Source of the DNA: Spisula solida
Taxonomy: Eukaryota > Mollusca > Bivalvia > Venerida > Mactridae
Direction of reading: 5' to 3'
DNA length: 64,000 bases
Assembly: GCA_947247005.1 (NCBI GenBank)
Contig: OX365944.1
Location: forward strand, 6,088,501 to 6,152,500
Part shown: piece after piece, positions 1 to 11,262 of the stretch
Layout of the letters: each line of letters begins with the position of its first letter
Numbering within the stretch: the stretch's first letter is position 1
Notes under the pieces: model-generated
The model's database searches: none
What the model was told of the DNA's origin: nothing
What the model saw: the letters and a program-made list of their open reading frames with translations, nothing else
Position numbers and translations under genes: made by a program

Positions 1-713
1 TTCTGAAAAGAGAAAATACAACTCACTAAGTAAAGACAACAAAGTCCTTTTTAACACCAAAATGGCAATAATGTCACCGTAAATGTAAAAGCACCCAAGC
101 AGACAATGGGAAGAACCACATGCTCTCGGAGCCATTTTAAGGTCCGGCAAATAATTATACTATAAAACACTACGATCCTGAGGGAAGAACTACAACAGAT
201 ACAGTAAATTAACTCAGAATCCATAAATTATGTTTACATATTAGGGCTAGGCTCTATATGGCAGCCTTTACAAATCAAGGGCCATAACTCTCGAGTCTAA
301 TTATAGACCACTTTGACCCATATAATAAATGGGTTATACACATTGCTGAAGAAATATAAATGCCTAATTCAGTACAGAAATAATGGACAATGAATAATAT
401 GGACAATCTACACTGAGCAATGTCCTGTAAAGGTGAGCTTAAAATGATTGTGCACCAACAAAAACGTAATGCATTTTACACCCTGAACAGTAAATAAACA
501 GAAGTAGAAGTAATATAATTAGGGCTTTGTTTTCCTTAGCAGGGCCCGTTAGGCATCTTCCACTCAGGAAAATTCTTTAAAATCATGCAGTTTTCCCCTA
601 AAATCCAATTAACATAAAGTTTATTCTTCCCCTTTTGCAAAATTAGGAGTTATTTTCCCCCAAATTAAAAGAAAAGGCCCCCTTCGCTACTTTGGAAAAA
701 AAGCCTTTATAAT
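1..713. other. AT-rich non-coding sequence
   Basis: No convincing exon was seen. At about 118-168 there is a partial relative of the MITE at 722-827: it shares CTCTCGG, then TCCGGCAA, then AATTATACT in the same order, but the second arm is missing. Around 270-330 there is a short CAAGGGCCATAACTCT stretch of the dispersed bivalve-type repeat class. The rest is unassigned. Confidence 0.5.
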
Positions 714-721
714 ATTATCAA

Positions 722-827
722 CACAGGTTCTCGGTGCAATGTTAGAGTCCGGCAAAAAATTATACTCTAAGTACTAGTCTTTAAAGTATTTTTTTGCCAG
801 ACTCTAAAATGGCACTGAGAGCCTGTG
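722..827. mobile_element. hAT-type MITE, 106 bp, with 8-bp target duplication
   Basis: The arms, about 50 bp each, are inverted copies starting CACAGG and ending CCTGTG, around a loop of about 8 bp (near GTACTAG). Both arms contain AGAGTC(C/T)GGCAAAAAA. The element is flanked by the direct repeat ATTATCAA at 714-721 and 828-835, an 8-bp target-site duplication. That length fits hAT and a few other superfamilies, and a terminal CA fits hAT. There is no coding capacity, so it must have been moved by a transposase encoded elsewhere. The exact duplication points to a genuine insertion rather than a chance hairpin. Confidence 0.8.
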
Positions 828-835
828 ATTATCAA

Positions 836-3480
836 CACTCTATACAAGGGGAATAACTCCGCTGATATTAATCAGAACAAGCACTAAGGGGTATAACTTG
901 AATACAAGCATGATCGGTGGCAACAAGCACACTCAATCAGACTTGTATACATGTATATATTAAACTTCAACAGTCTAGTTTAGTATATGATTATATGTTC
1001 AAAATGACATCAGCTGAAATTTGAAATACAAGAATTTTCTTGTTCAGCAAAATTTCAAGAAAAAGTAAAAAAAAATTCTATTCAATCAACAATTAAATGT
1101 CAATTACATCCAATAATTATCATATGTGTATAACAAAACAAACCACATAACAGAAACAGCAGCGCAATAAAGACGATTATTCATTCGTAAGAAACAAAAT
1201 ATTTACACTTTTAATTGCCAAAAAAAGAGAACTTGCCCGAAGTGCTTCCAACATATCCATTTGTTCATTAACAAAACAAAACTCACAGCAGTAACATTCA
1301 ACAACAAAAAACATTCTGCGTACAACAGCAAACATGAAAAAACAACAGCATTGAACTAAAAACCTTAAAACTAGTCGTACTAGTCAGACAAAACATTATG
1401 TAAACCAGATGATGGAATTAGGCTAGTATTTCCTGTTCGCAGTGTGAATACAACTCGCATATAATGTCAAACAGGCACTGTCAGGCCAAGGGGAATAAAC
1501 GGTTTGTGTAAGCAACAATACATCGGACGGTGCATACAGACTGAATAGCATTGGACATGAACTCATTTCTAAGGCAAGATTGATTTGGCATACTACAAAA
1601 CATGGAGTGGGGTCGTGGAGTGGAGTTGTGAAGTGGAGTCGTGGAGTGGAGTCGTGGAGAGTGATTTAGAGTAAGACCCAGTTTAAATACTATCTAACAT
1701 GATTTCCACCAAACTGGAGAGTGATTTATAGAACTTGTTCCAATACTATCATACAGTACACAAATTTCCATATTAAAACATATGAGAGGGATTTAAATAA
1801 GTGTCAAAACTTGTTTCCCAATCCTTTAACATTTGTAACTATTATATACACATGTTGCAAAATATTTGCTGAATAAATACTATTTAAACTAAAACCTGAG
1901 AGCTATTTTCCATCACAAACTTTTATAGGCTATTAATAACAAAGTTCCTAAACGAGATTTTAAAATGTCTCCAATCACCCACTAACTGCATGTGAACAAT
2001 TGTAACAATAATCGGCCCCCTATACAAAGTCAAATGTTAAAACAAAACTGTTATAACTAGAAATGCAATCCAAATCAACTGACAAATGCTGAAATACAAG
2101 CCGACATCGCCCGCCATTAGAGAGGATCTATTTATCATGTGATAGATGATCGTGTTCTAAATTTAGGAACATATGAGAGTATTACTGAGAGAAATAGCAA
2201 CAAATAGTGTTGTTCACATGGCAACTGAATTGAACTATAATATCAGTAAAAAAAAAACTTTTTTTTAAATTTGAATATAATATTTAATGAAGAACAATGT
2301 CATTATAGTTAAATACAAAGCTATACAGTTCAATCATACTCATGTTACTCATTTGATTACACAAAATATTTTCCCCAAAAAATTGACCAAGTCATGATCA
2401 TCCTAGAGGTAACACATATTTTTTGGAAGGGTGTTGGTAGGGGATCTCAAGACGAAACTTGTAAGACGTCTAATATTAAATAATGCATATTCCACGTAAT
2501 TCTTGCACAAAAGGGTTGTAACTTCCTTTTTATTTTTTTCCGTTACAGTTTCAACAAAGACTTGTCCTCAAATCATAGCAACACCTTTGTACAAACAGGA
2601 AAAATCCATCTAAATACATTTACCGAACTGCAAACAGGAGGACCAAAAAATAATATTTATTTCATCCATACTTAAAACTCGCTACAATGGCCTTTGAACT
2701 ATCCCTACAACTAGAATGTAACATCCAGTTTTGTAAGCTTTTTTAACGATATGCATAAACATGCTTTCAAACATACTTTAAATTTCCATTTTTTTTTCAT
2801 ATAAATAGCACAGTTCTGAAGCATTATAGTGGTAATAAGGACTCTGACAGGACTCTGAACCCTAGACAATAAACTCTCTTCTTATCTGCAACATAAATTT
2901 TTGCAACATGCAAGTTATACAGTACATTTTTTTAATGATAATGCATAAATATGCTTTCAAACCCACTTTATGGGTTTTTTTACCTCTTTTATAAAGAGCA
3001 GTACGTGAAGTATAACAGTAATGAAAAGACTGGCTGACGGAGACACAAATCCTAAGAATATAAACTCACTTCTCATCAGCATCGTAAAGTTTTGCGTGAA
3101 ATTTTAAGCCAGTCAATTGGAGTAGGTCACATCAGTAGCAAATGGATCATATATTCATAACTGTTCTCCCGTCATGCGTGAAACTGAATTTTCAAACCAA
3201 ACCTGGGGGGGGGGAGAATATGGACTGCCCTGACAAGTATCAAACAAATATCTATCTATGAATATTCGCTGAAGCTGAAATCGCGATCATAATTATAGAT
3301 TTACAAGTAATGTGTTCTAGTATGTAGGTCACTAGGTAATAAATAATGAGGCAAATTGACCGAGTTGCCAGTAAGCACATGATCAAACTAATGTCTGGTA
3401 CCAGTCGGCTACAGTATCGCACAAGTTCGGTAAATGTACATATAACCGCATGCTTTGCCAGGCACTTAAAAGCGTTTTAC
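836..3480. other. AT-rich non-coding sequence with small duplications
   Basis: A short degenerate GTGGAGTGGAGTC repeat lies at about 1603-1662. A 61-bp direct duplication (GAGAGTGATTTA...ATACTATC) lies at about 1658-1752. A diverged tandem duplication with a 190-bp offset covers about 2720-3100; its anchor GCATAAACATGCTTTCAAAC at about 2753 recurs with one change at about 2943. No exon was recognised. Confidence 0.5.
2720..3100. repeat. Diverged 190-bp tandem duplication
   Basis: Two copies lie about 190 bp apart. Shared landmarks in order are a T-rich run, ATGCATAAA, ATGCTTTCAAAC, a second T run, ATATAAATAG or ATAAAGAG, a GACTCTGAC or GACTGGCTGAC block, and AATAAACTC or TATAAACTC. The copies have drifted, so the duplication is old. 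No coding signal was seen. Confidence 0.55.
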
Positions 3481-3486
3481 ACTCAC

Positions 3487-3610
3487 CGATTTCTCGCGTT
3501 CATTCATGAAAATCGTTGAAGCAAAGTAAAATACATGAGCTGGAGATATGTAAATCACAGTCAGTATTTATAAACAGTACTTATGAATGAAGTGTGTGGG
3601 CGTTACGTCA
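3487..3610 (-). promoter_or_regulatory. Candidate minus-strand promoter and 5' exon
   Basis: Read on the minus strand, a cAMP-response-like site TGACGTAA (3603-3610) is followed about 30 bp later by TATAAATA (3565-3572). After about 80 bp comes a consensus 5' splice site, ATCG then GTGAGT (plus strand ACTCAC, 3481-3486). A TATA box predicts a start near 3540. The order CRE, TATA, short leader, donor is what a promoter with a non-coding first exon would show. Such motifs also occur by chance in AT-rich DNA. The downstream gene would run off the left edge. Confidence 0.3.
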
Positions 3611-4235
3611 CATGATCGCTTCCATGGGAACTAAAACCTTTTCCCCAACATTTACTAAATCCGTCTGCTCAATGAGATTTTCCAACCATGAGAACTGATT
3701 TTTTTATTTCAGCGATTTATGATGATAATTTATGAATGGGAAATGAGAATAGTGTTTTACTAGATCACACGATTTTAAACTGCAATATGTTGGAGGGGAT
3801 TGTCAACTGATGTCATAAACTAGTGTCGTCTGCTTGCACATTACAAACTACTACAGAAACACAATGTGAACAGAGGGAGGACATTTACTTAGAATTATTA
3901 AAGTGTCAATTCATATTGAACAATGGGGTGAACAATTTCACAATAAAACTTAATTCTTAAATGAAAATCATGATTAAGTTAACAACACATACTGTATCAG
4001 GCAAACATATTAAGTACTATAAATACAGTTGGTAAGCTGTCCGTGCTGGTTCATCACTTATGTTTTGCATAAATTAATAGAGCTTGACATGTACATACAA
4101 ATCAGGGGGTGGTTGGGGATTCGAGCTAAGTTGGTAACAAAACGGAACTCATAACTATTTATCACTACAATGACAGTGTACAAACTCAACCAATCAGACA
4201 GCTATGTTTGGTTATTCTGGTTTAATGTTGGTTAT

Positions 4236-4300
4236 CAACAATTTGAAACACTGGGTTACAAATCCAGCATCCAGCTCATTTACCACTGGACCAAGGCTGC
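4236..4300 (-). repeat. tRNA-like SINE head (degenerate, Thr-like anticodon loop)
   Basis: On the minus strand TGGTCCAGTGGTAAATGAG (plus 4275-4293) matches the polymerase III A box and D arm. It is followed by a weak anticodon arm, CTGG and CCAG around a TTTGTAA loop (anticodon TGT), then GTTTCAAATT, a poor B box. It is too degenerate for a functional tRNA, so a tRNA-derived SINE head is the best reading. It abuts the 44-bp array, whose units carry the same A-box segment. Confidence 0.55.
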
Positions 4301-4925
4301 AGGCTCACAACCAAATCCAGTGCACTTACCACTAGACCAAGGGTGCAGACTCAACCAAATCCAGTGCACTTACCACTGGACCAAGGCTGTAGGCTCGACC
4401 AAATCCAGTGCACTTACCACTGGACCAAGGCTGTAGGCTCGACCAAATCAAGTGCACTTACCACTGGACCAAGGCTGTAGGCTCAACCAAATCCAGTGCA
4501 CTTACCACAGGACCAAGGCTGCAGGCTCAACCAAATCCAGTGCACTTACCACTGGACCAAGGCTGCAGGCTCACAACCAAATCCAGTGCACTTACCACTG
4601 GACCAAGGCTGCAGGCTCAACCAAATCCAGTGCACTTACCACTGGACCAAGGCTGCAGGCTCAACCAAATCCAGTGCACTTACCACAGGACCAAGGCTGC
4701 AGGCTCAACCAAATCCAGTGCACTTACCACTGGACCAAGGCTGCAGGCTCAACCAAATCCAGTGCACTTACCACTGGACCAAGGCTGCAGGCTCACAACC
4801 AAATCCAGTGCACTTACCACAGGACCAAGGCTGCAGGCTCAACCAAATCCAGTGCACTTACCACAGGACCAAGGCTGCAGGCTCAACCAAATCAAGTGCA
4901 CTTACCACTGGACCAAGGCTCAACC
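4264..4925. repeat. 44-bp minisatellite, about 15 copies, carrying a tRNA A-box motif
   Basis: The unit on the plus strand is built from CCAGTGCACTTACCACTGG, ACCAAGGCTGCAGGCTC and AACCAAAT. CCAGTG and CACTGG form a 6-bp stem around CACTTAC. On the minus strand each unit reads TGGTCCAGTGGTAAGTGCA, which matches a tRNA D-arm/A box and also contains a consensus splice donor (G then GTAAGT). Units vary by CTGGACC or CAGGACC and by CTCAACC or CTCACAACC. Several overlapping frames stay open, which is an effect of the repeat rather than evidence of coding. Confidence 0.95.
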
Positions 4926-5030
4926 AATCAGAAAGATGCTTCAGGGTTCCCATTTTACACAGATATTTAACCTTCCATATTCCTTATTCCGTTGATTTTG
5001 GATGAGAAATTGTCAACCAAAATATTATAT

Positions 5031-5044
5031 CCCCCCCCCCCCCC
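5031..5044. repeat. Poly-C tract
   Basis: Fourteen consecutive C residues. This is a likely slippage or assembly-error site. Confidence 0.95.
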
Positions 5045-5229
5045 GGTGCCATGCAGACTCTAGACTACAGATGTACAGCACATACATGTACCTGCTACCC
5101 TCCACCTACGCCAGCGTGCTACAGCAAACAGTCCCAACAAGTCCTCGGTCCGAGTTCAATAATGTCTCCAAGAAATATAGAGTAACAGAGCAAACGTACA
5201 TAGAATATAACACTAAACTAGAAACTCAC

Positions 5230-5340
5230 CTTCCGATTACAGCCATTTGTTCTCGGAACTCTTCGGAGCTCAACAATGCCAACTTTTGGCGTCAAAACTG
5301 TTCTTTACGGCTTGCTCCGACAGACATCACAAACAACAAA
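5230..5340 (-). CDS. Candidate first coding exon (partial gene, minus strand)
   Basis: On the minus strand an ATG at 5246 sits in a good start context (ACAAATGG, A at -3 and G at +4). It opens a short frame Met-Ala-Val-Ile-Gly and then AG before a consensus donor, AAG then GTGAGT (plus ACTCAC, 5224-5229). Only 17 coding bases lie here; the rest up to about 5340 would be 5' untranslated. The segment is less AT-rich than its surroundings and contains TTTTGACGCCAAAAG. The remainder of the gene would lie to the left, possibly outside the window. The protein cannot be identified from five residues, and the upstream limit is a guess. Confidence 0.35.
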
Positions 5341-5344
5341 GCAG

Positions 5345-6830
5345 AATCCACGTCAAACCTGTAACGAGATTAACCACATATCATCACCCACAGTGTCAAT
5401 GTACGACATCTTTAAATACCAACATTGATTATGATCGTAATTTAAATTTTAAATGAACATTATTGTCCTAATATTACATTACGCTTGTTTTACCACACAT
5501 ATTTGTGGTTGAAAACGATATCTTTATGTCATCTAAAGTAGTAATGTATGTACGTAACAAGTTTATACATGTATATAAAATCCTGTCCTTTAACTTACTC
5601 CAACACCATTAACTGATCCCGTTTTAACTTACTCTAACAACTTTTAAACAACCCTCTTCCTGGTGTTTATTTCATTATTTCACCATGAACGACAAATAGC
5701 TCAACAATAGGCTTTAAAATCCATTCATATAAATATTTCACAAGCTCTACTTTTTACGTGAAAGATGATCTCAAGTTGACGCAATTAACATAAATGTTAA
5801 TACGAACATCAAAGATACCCTCATACATCCCTTCTTCCTTCCACTATCAACGACCATAAATAATGGTTAGAAAGAATTTCAACTATTCGTTATTCATGAA
5901 TAAATTGCTTAAGCATAACGCTAGGTATATAAACTATATATTATAATAATCTTGAATTAAACCCCGACTATGTTCACAATAATATTATCACCCTTTTAAT
6001 ACGTGTGTTTCAAAGTGCATCAAACGTTCAGGAATTCCATGGCTGATTGGTACCATTCAATATCGTATCAAGCTCCGTCAGCGGGAATCTTTGATAACAT
6101 GTAACTATTTATACAAACAAAACAAACACAATCCTACATAAGTCATTATCTTTGCCACAAACGATCCGTTACAACGATTACAATAAAAAAATTAATGTTT
6201 AAAATCATGAAATCAGAAATATTTTATACTTTTAGCTGACGGAGCTGAATTCTCCAGTCCGTATCAGGGTATTATTATTGACTATTTTATAGGCCAAATA
6301 CGATATGTAATAGATCAGAAGTGCAATAAATCCATTAATACGTCTCAGTGTGATGAACGATAAAAAAAATGTGAAAAATTAAACTAACACATTTAGTAAA
6401 ATTTAAAGACACTGGTAAAATGACAATCCTGTAATACCAATTCCTTATTTCCATGAGTTATAGGACCGAACAAGACAACAGAATAAACTTCCGATTTAAA
6501 ATTTTAAAGAGCATATGTGAAACGGATGGTGCAATGCATCGTCTATTGTACGTCAAAACACAAAAAATAATTTTCATAACTTGAACAAAGAATAACTGCA
6601 TGTCAAGCTTTCACAATCAATAAACACACATTACTACATTATATATGCTCAATGCATTTTTAACCTTAAACACAGGTATAATGCAAGTCCCTAAATATCT
6701 AACCAACATAAAAATCTATACAAGAGGGCTAATACTGTCCCAAGCCAGTCGCCTGAATCACACACACTACAAGAGTTGGAAAACAATCCCAAAGACTTAT
6801 GTGCTGACATAAAGACACATTGATTGGCCA
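5345..6830. other. AT-rich sequence, no gene seen
   Basis: There are no exon-like segments. AGCTCCGTCAGC at about 6072 recurs inverted at about 6236, perhaps the remnant of a small inverted-repeat element, but the arms do not extend convincingly. Confidence 0.45.
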
Positions 6831-6837
6831 GTTCACA

Positions 6838-7030
6838 TCAGACAAAAAGGCAGTCAGACTGACAGACAACAGACCGTTGAACATCAGACAGACAGATGGA
6901 CAACAAAAAGACAGACAACAGACAGACAGCTGAAAAATAGACAAATGGACAGACAACAGAGCAGACTGATGGACAATAGATAGATGGACAGACAAACAGG
7001 CAGACAAACAGACAGACAAACGGACAGATG
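6838..7030. repeat. Degenerate (GACA)n simple repeat
   Basis: The stretch is dominated by GACAGACAGA, GACAACA and GGACAGA tetranucleotide-like units. Cys/Ser/Leu-rich minus-strand frames across it are translations of this simple repeat and not genes. Confidence 0.9.
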
Positions 7031-7039
7031 GATCACAGA

Positions 7040-8019
7040 AGAAAAATCAAGAATCAATATCAAGAATCCCAACTATCATATACTATAATATGAGACTGAA
7101 GTTTGTGTTGAGGTGAGCTATACCTGTAACAATACAAGAGTTAGTCTAGCAGATGTCCCTGTCAAGACAGATGTTTCCCTCTACCTGTCCCTAAAACCTT
7201 GCACAACCAATCAGCTGCCTCATGTTAACAAATTTCAAATTTAATTATTACTGGTTCACTGTTAGAATAAAATTTGTCAAAACATATGTACTTGAATGTG
7301 TATAAAAAATACAATAGCATTTGCAAAATCAATTGCCACCAACGAAGGGAAAAGCACACCCATAATAAGCGAAGACTGTCATATCAATTCATTACTTTCA
7401 TAAAAGAATGACAAATCTTAGACAAAAATGCAGATGACAATCATAATTCAACAGTGTAATGTCAGATTTTTTGTGCATGTTTTCTTTCTTTCAATAATAT
7501 GGTAAGATGCACAAATTTGCATGCCATCCTTGTGCAGGGTCCATTCTGTACACTTTTCTGAATAATTCCAATGTCAGAATTTGTTGAAAAAATTAAAATT
7601 TATGTGTAACGAGGAATGGTAACTAGCAGATCAAAGCAAGTCATTATTACCTCCCTTTAATCATTAATTCCTCCCTTAATAAATAGACTTCAATCAGACA
7701 GCTTCATATAAAAGATTAATCAATGCAATAAATATCATATTTCACTTCCAACAGCTTTGGGTTCTTTATGATTATTGGGGTTAATTAAAATTGCTCATAA
7801 AAGGGGAGATCACTATAATAACTGCAAATCTGAATAAATGAGCTTGCAAAAAAGTATGCAAAATATTTTCTGGAATTATGAATTTTTTATACACCGAATC
7901 CAATAATGTGCTATATATATGGACAATTTTATTTTCTGAAATAAAATTCATATGAGGGATGTTCTTTGTTTAGTTCAGACTATGTCCACTACGCCAAAAG
8001 TCTTTTGTAATAGGCAGTG
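7040..8019. other. AT-rich sequence, no gene seen
   Basis: Short purine or pyrimidine runs and A/T-rich stretches only. No splice-flanked open segment was found. Confidence 0.45.
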
Positions 8020-8021
8020 TA

Positions 8022-8273
8022 CAGATACGGGCCCGTACGACTAGCCAACCCTTTCCGCGTTAATGTTAGTCGTACGGCACTTTTTTCAACATGACGAAAC
8101 AGGGCGTTAATTTATTAAATGATAGAATACTTTTGTTTGTTTTAAATAAAATATATTATTATTAACCAAATATCAACAATTTTAACTACTTATTGCAGCA
8201 AAAGATCATTAAAACATGCCGGTACAACTAACGAATGCAGGTAGGGTAAGCAAGTCGTACGGGCCTGTATCTG
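8022..8273. mobile_element. TA-flanked MITE, 252 bp
   Basis: The left end CAGATACGGGCCCGTACGAC is matched by an inverted right end reading GGGCCTGTATCTG, with the complement of the same ACGAC segment inside. The similarity extends about 33 bp into each end through the AGCCAACCCT and AGGGTAAGC parts. Both ends abut TA (8020-8021 and 8274-8275), the target duplication of Tc1/mariner-type elements. The interior is AT-rich and non-coding. Confidence 0.7.
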
Positions 8274-8412
8274 TAGACACTCCCTTTGTAATATCCGACT
8301 GGCAGATGATCTTGACTGCAATGACAGACTATAGTCTACAATACATAGCAACCCTTCCGAAGCAACAGCCTTTATATCAGGAACTATCCCCTGTGGCCAA
8401 AGATCTGTATTT

Positions 8413-8490
8413 TTAGAGCTTTGCCTGTTGACAAGTGGGCAAGACATCTGCCCTTCGAAGCAGGAGGTCAGAGGTTTGAATCTATGAAGA
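8413..8490 (+). repeat. tRNA-derived SINE head
   Basis: GCCTGTTGACAAGTGGGC resembles a D arm. TCTGC and GCAGG pair as an anticodon stem around CCTTCGAA, and AGAGGTTTGAATCTA matches a B box/T arm. The spacing fits a tRNA. The copy is degenerate and is followed by unrelated sequence, as expected of a SINE. A 118-codon minus-strand frame across this area is a shadow. Confidence 0.55.
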
Positions 8491-8559
8491 GGTTCAAACT
8501 CAAATGGTTGTTTTGTGAGCAGTAAATGGTGAGTAAATGTTCTCACAAAGAACTAGAGT

Positions 8560-9640
8560 CTTATAAAATATATTTAACGTCAAATTGGCTGGTCTTTAAA
8601 GTAGAGGTGACATCACAATAACTCACAACAACTCTTGAGGTAATGTTAGCTGATGTAGATAGGTAATTTCTCTGGAGAGGTTAAACTTACTACTGGAATT
8701 TCTAAGTTAATACATCAACTTGCATTGTACGTACAAAAAGCTACATACATTCTTATACACCCACTCCATATTTACCAGGTTGCTAAAAAACACAAAATAA
8801 TAACAGCACTGTATCACCCTATAATGCCCGATCAGGATTTCGCAATAGTCGGCAAAAAATAAATTGAAAGTGAAAGCGAAACTGGTGTATCTCCTTGTTA
8901 GTTCAATATGCATAATGTACACATACATTCGTTTGCTTTCATTATTCAACAAATACAAAGTTTAACGACACTAGAATTCTCATTGTTATATACAAAATTA
9001 TTGAATATTTTAAACCGCAAAATAACAAGCCACAGTATTAATTAATCCACGATTATTGAATTCTTAACATAGTTGATCGGTTAAATTGGAAAATTTCATT
9101 CATGAATTAAATCCAAGATAGTAGTACGCCTATATATGTATAAATTCTTATAATACATTTTTTACATTAAGATTTCTTATACTTCAATTTATAGTTTAAT
9201 AACGTCATAATTTTTTTATCTACGCAAATTAGTCTGCCGTTTTCTTAAACATCAGATATTTATACATTTAATGAACCTCTTATATTGACAAAATATGATA
9301 CTTTTATGTAGATAGCTGTTATATAATACAGTATACCAGGAAAGAAATTCAGAATTTTCTCATTATACAACCATTTTTTTCTCATATTCAGTTTCAAAAA
9401 TAACTTGAATACGACTCTCTGCGTGACACTTAGTCAGATATAAATCAATTCCCAGGTATTTATACTTTTTTATACCTTGCGTGTTCTTACCATAAAACTG
9501 AATGAGGGGTACATAGTTTATGTAAAAACATGGACATTTTACATACCTCAACATACTTGTACAAGTTCAAGTAGAAATTTGAAGTTTTCATACCACTATA
9601 CAAATATAATAATTCATATATTCCCATGTCAGTTCAAAAT
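8560..9640. other. AT-rich sequence, no gene seen
   Basis: Very AT-rich. Short frames are present on both strands but none has both a splice context and protein-like composition. Confidence 0.45.
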
Positions 9641-9647
9641 CACAAAC

Positions 9648-9949
9648 TTTCTCATTGGTCAATACTTAGACTGTGCTCAGAACCAACAAACCAGAGGAGC
9701 TTTCTCATTGGTCAATACTTAAAACTGTGCTCAGAACCAACCAATCAGAGAAACTTTGTCTTTAGTTAATGATTTAAACTGAGCTCAGAACAAACTAATA
9801 GAGGAGCAGTCTCATAGGTCAATACTTATACTGTGCTTAAAATCGACCATCAAAGGAGCATTCTCGTTGCTCAATACTTAGACTGTGCTCAGATCCAACC
9901 AATCAGAGAAACTTTGTCTTTAGTTAATAATTCAGACTGTGCTCAGGAG
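9648..9949. repeat. 53-bp tandem repeat, about 6 diverged copies
   Basis: Anchors CTCATTGGTCAATACTT and its variants fall at 9651, 9704, 9757, 9811, 9863 and 9916, giving a period of 52-54 bp. Units contain ACTGTGCTCAGAACCAACCA and often CCAATCAGAG (an inverted CCAAT-box-like motif). Confidence 0.85.
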
Positions 9950-11262
9950 ATACTTAAAGCAAGTTACCTTTGATATTCTGATAATTATTTCTATTTTTTG
10001 TAGCATATGCATGTCAATTTGGGGTTTTAACTGTTATTTAGCAATTAAGGTTTTGACCTGAAAGTAAAGTCTGGTTTCGTACTTCATCATAAGTAAGCCA
10101 GCAGTGTAACAAATAATTCTATTCTATGACATTTCTTACATAAAGGAGTCCTATTTCAAACCCTTGTCCCATAAGACAAGTAACTACAACTTTAATATAC
10201 AAACTAATTTCTTTTCAATTCAAGGATATGGAACCAAAGCAAGTCCGTCTGCTTCTTAATTCATATCGAGTTAAGCTTTTTTGGCTTTTATTCGACATGA
10301 CATGATACAAAATACCTTGTGATCTTTAACTTTTAGAATAATTTTAAATAATTTATAAAATGATTATCACAAAACGCATGAAATAGAATATTATCAACTT
10401 GATAAAGCATGCAGTAAATGAGCAAGCGGTTTATCAGGTACAGTTTTATAGAAATTGTATTTCATTCATAGGTGTAATCTATTATAATACATTATAAAGA
10501 GTAAAATGCCCTGTAGGTACAACATGTTATCATTTTTTCTGAGTTTTCTAAATCTTGTCTCAGTGTAATTCACATAAGGGAGAGAACTTTCGCCTCAAGT
10601 CACATAATATCGAGATAGACAAAATCTCTCACGATGTGTCTTTTTATAGCCCGACAATCACCACACCTGAGCATTCATGAAATATTTTGTCGGGGCACTG
10701 TAAGGACACGATGATATTGACCGTATTTTCACTATAAAACCCACACATACTCGGGTTTAAATTTAATCTATCCCGTCTAAAGTTATAATCTTTACCAGTT
10801 GGTTAAATCTTTAAAACCTCTCAGCTAAAAATTCCTGAGCTGAAAAATTGCTGTGCATGTGAAAAAAGTGGTTACAGGTTTTTTTGTGGTTTAAAATTTA
10901 ATTTAAACAATGTACGGAGTATGAATGCATGAAGCGTGAAGTGAATTTAACAACTGTGTAAATATAATGCACATATACATTTCAACCAATGCAATAACTG
11001 AAAACTGTTCACTGAAACTCTTCACAAAAATAAAATATATGAATGAAAACCAAACTTCATTCATAAAAACAAGTCAAAACCACAAACACATTGATAACTC
11101 TTATCAGAAACAAAAACTTAAATAGATTTTATCAAAATCAGATTAAAGATGCGTATATATCATAATAACCGCACCATGAAAAATATATCTCCATTAAGTC
11201 AGGTTTAAAAGCATGAGCTTTTGATGTACAGTAATTATATATATATGTTAATTTTAAACCAA
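9950..11262. other. AT-rich sequence with small hairpins
   Basis: CCCGACAA (about 10649) and TTGTCGGG (about 10684) form an 8-bp stem. ATGAATGAA and TTCATTCAT form another at about 11038-11066. No gene was recognised. Confidence 0.45.

Noticed and set aside
4254..4925. CRISPR-like array (44-bp direct repeats)
   Set aside because: There are no unique spacers; the units are contiguous tandem copies in a eukaryotic context.
6729..7072. Cys/Ser/Leu-rich minus frames
   Set aside because: Translation of the (GACA)n simple repeat.
10649..10692. CCCGACAA/TTGTCGGG hairpin as a terminator or MITE
   Set aside because: Only 8 bp of stem, with no flanking duplication and no extension.
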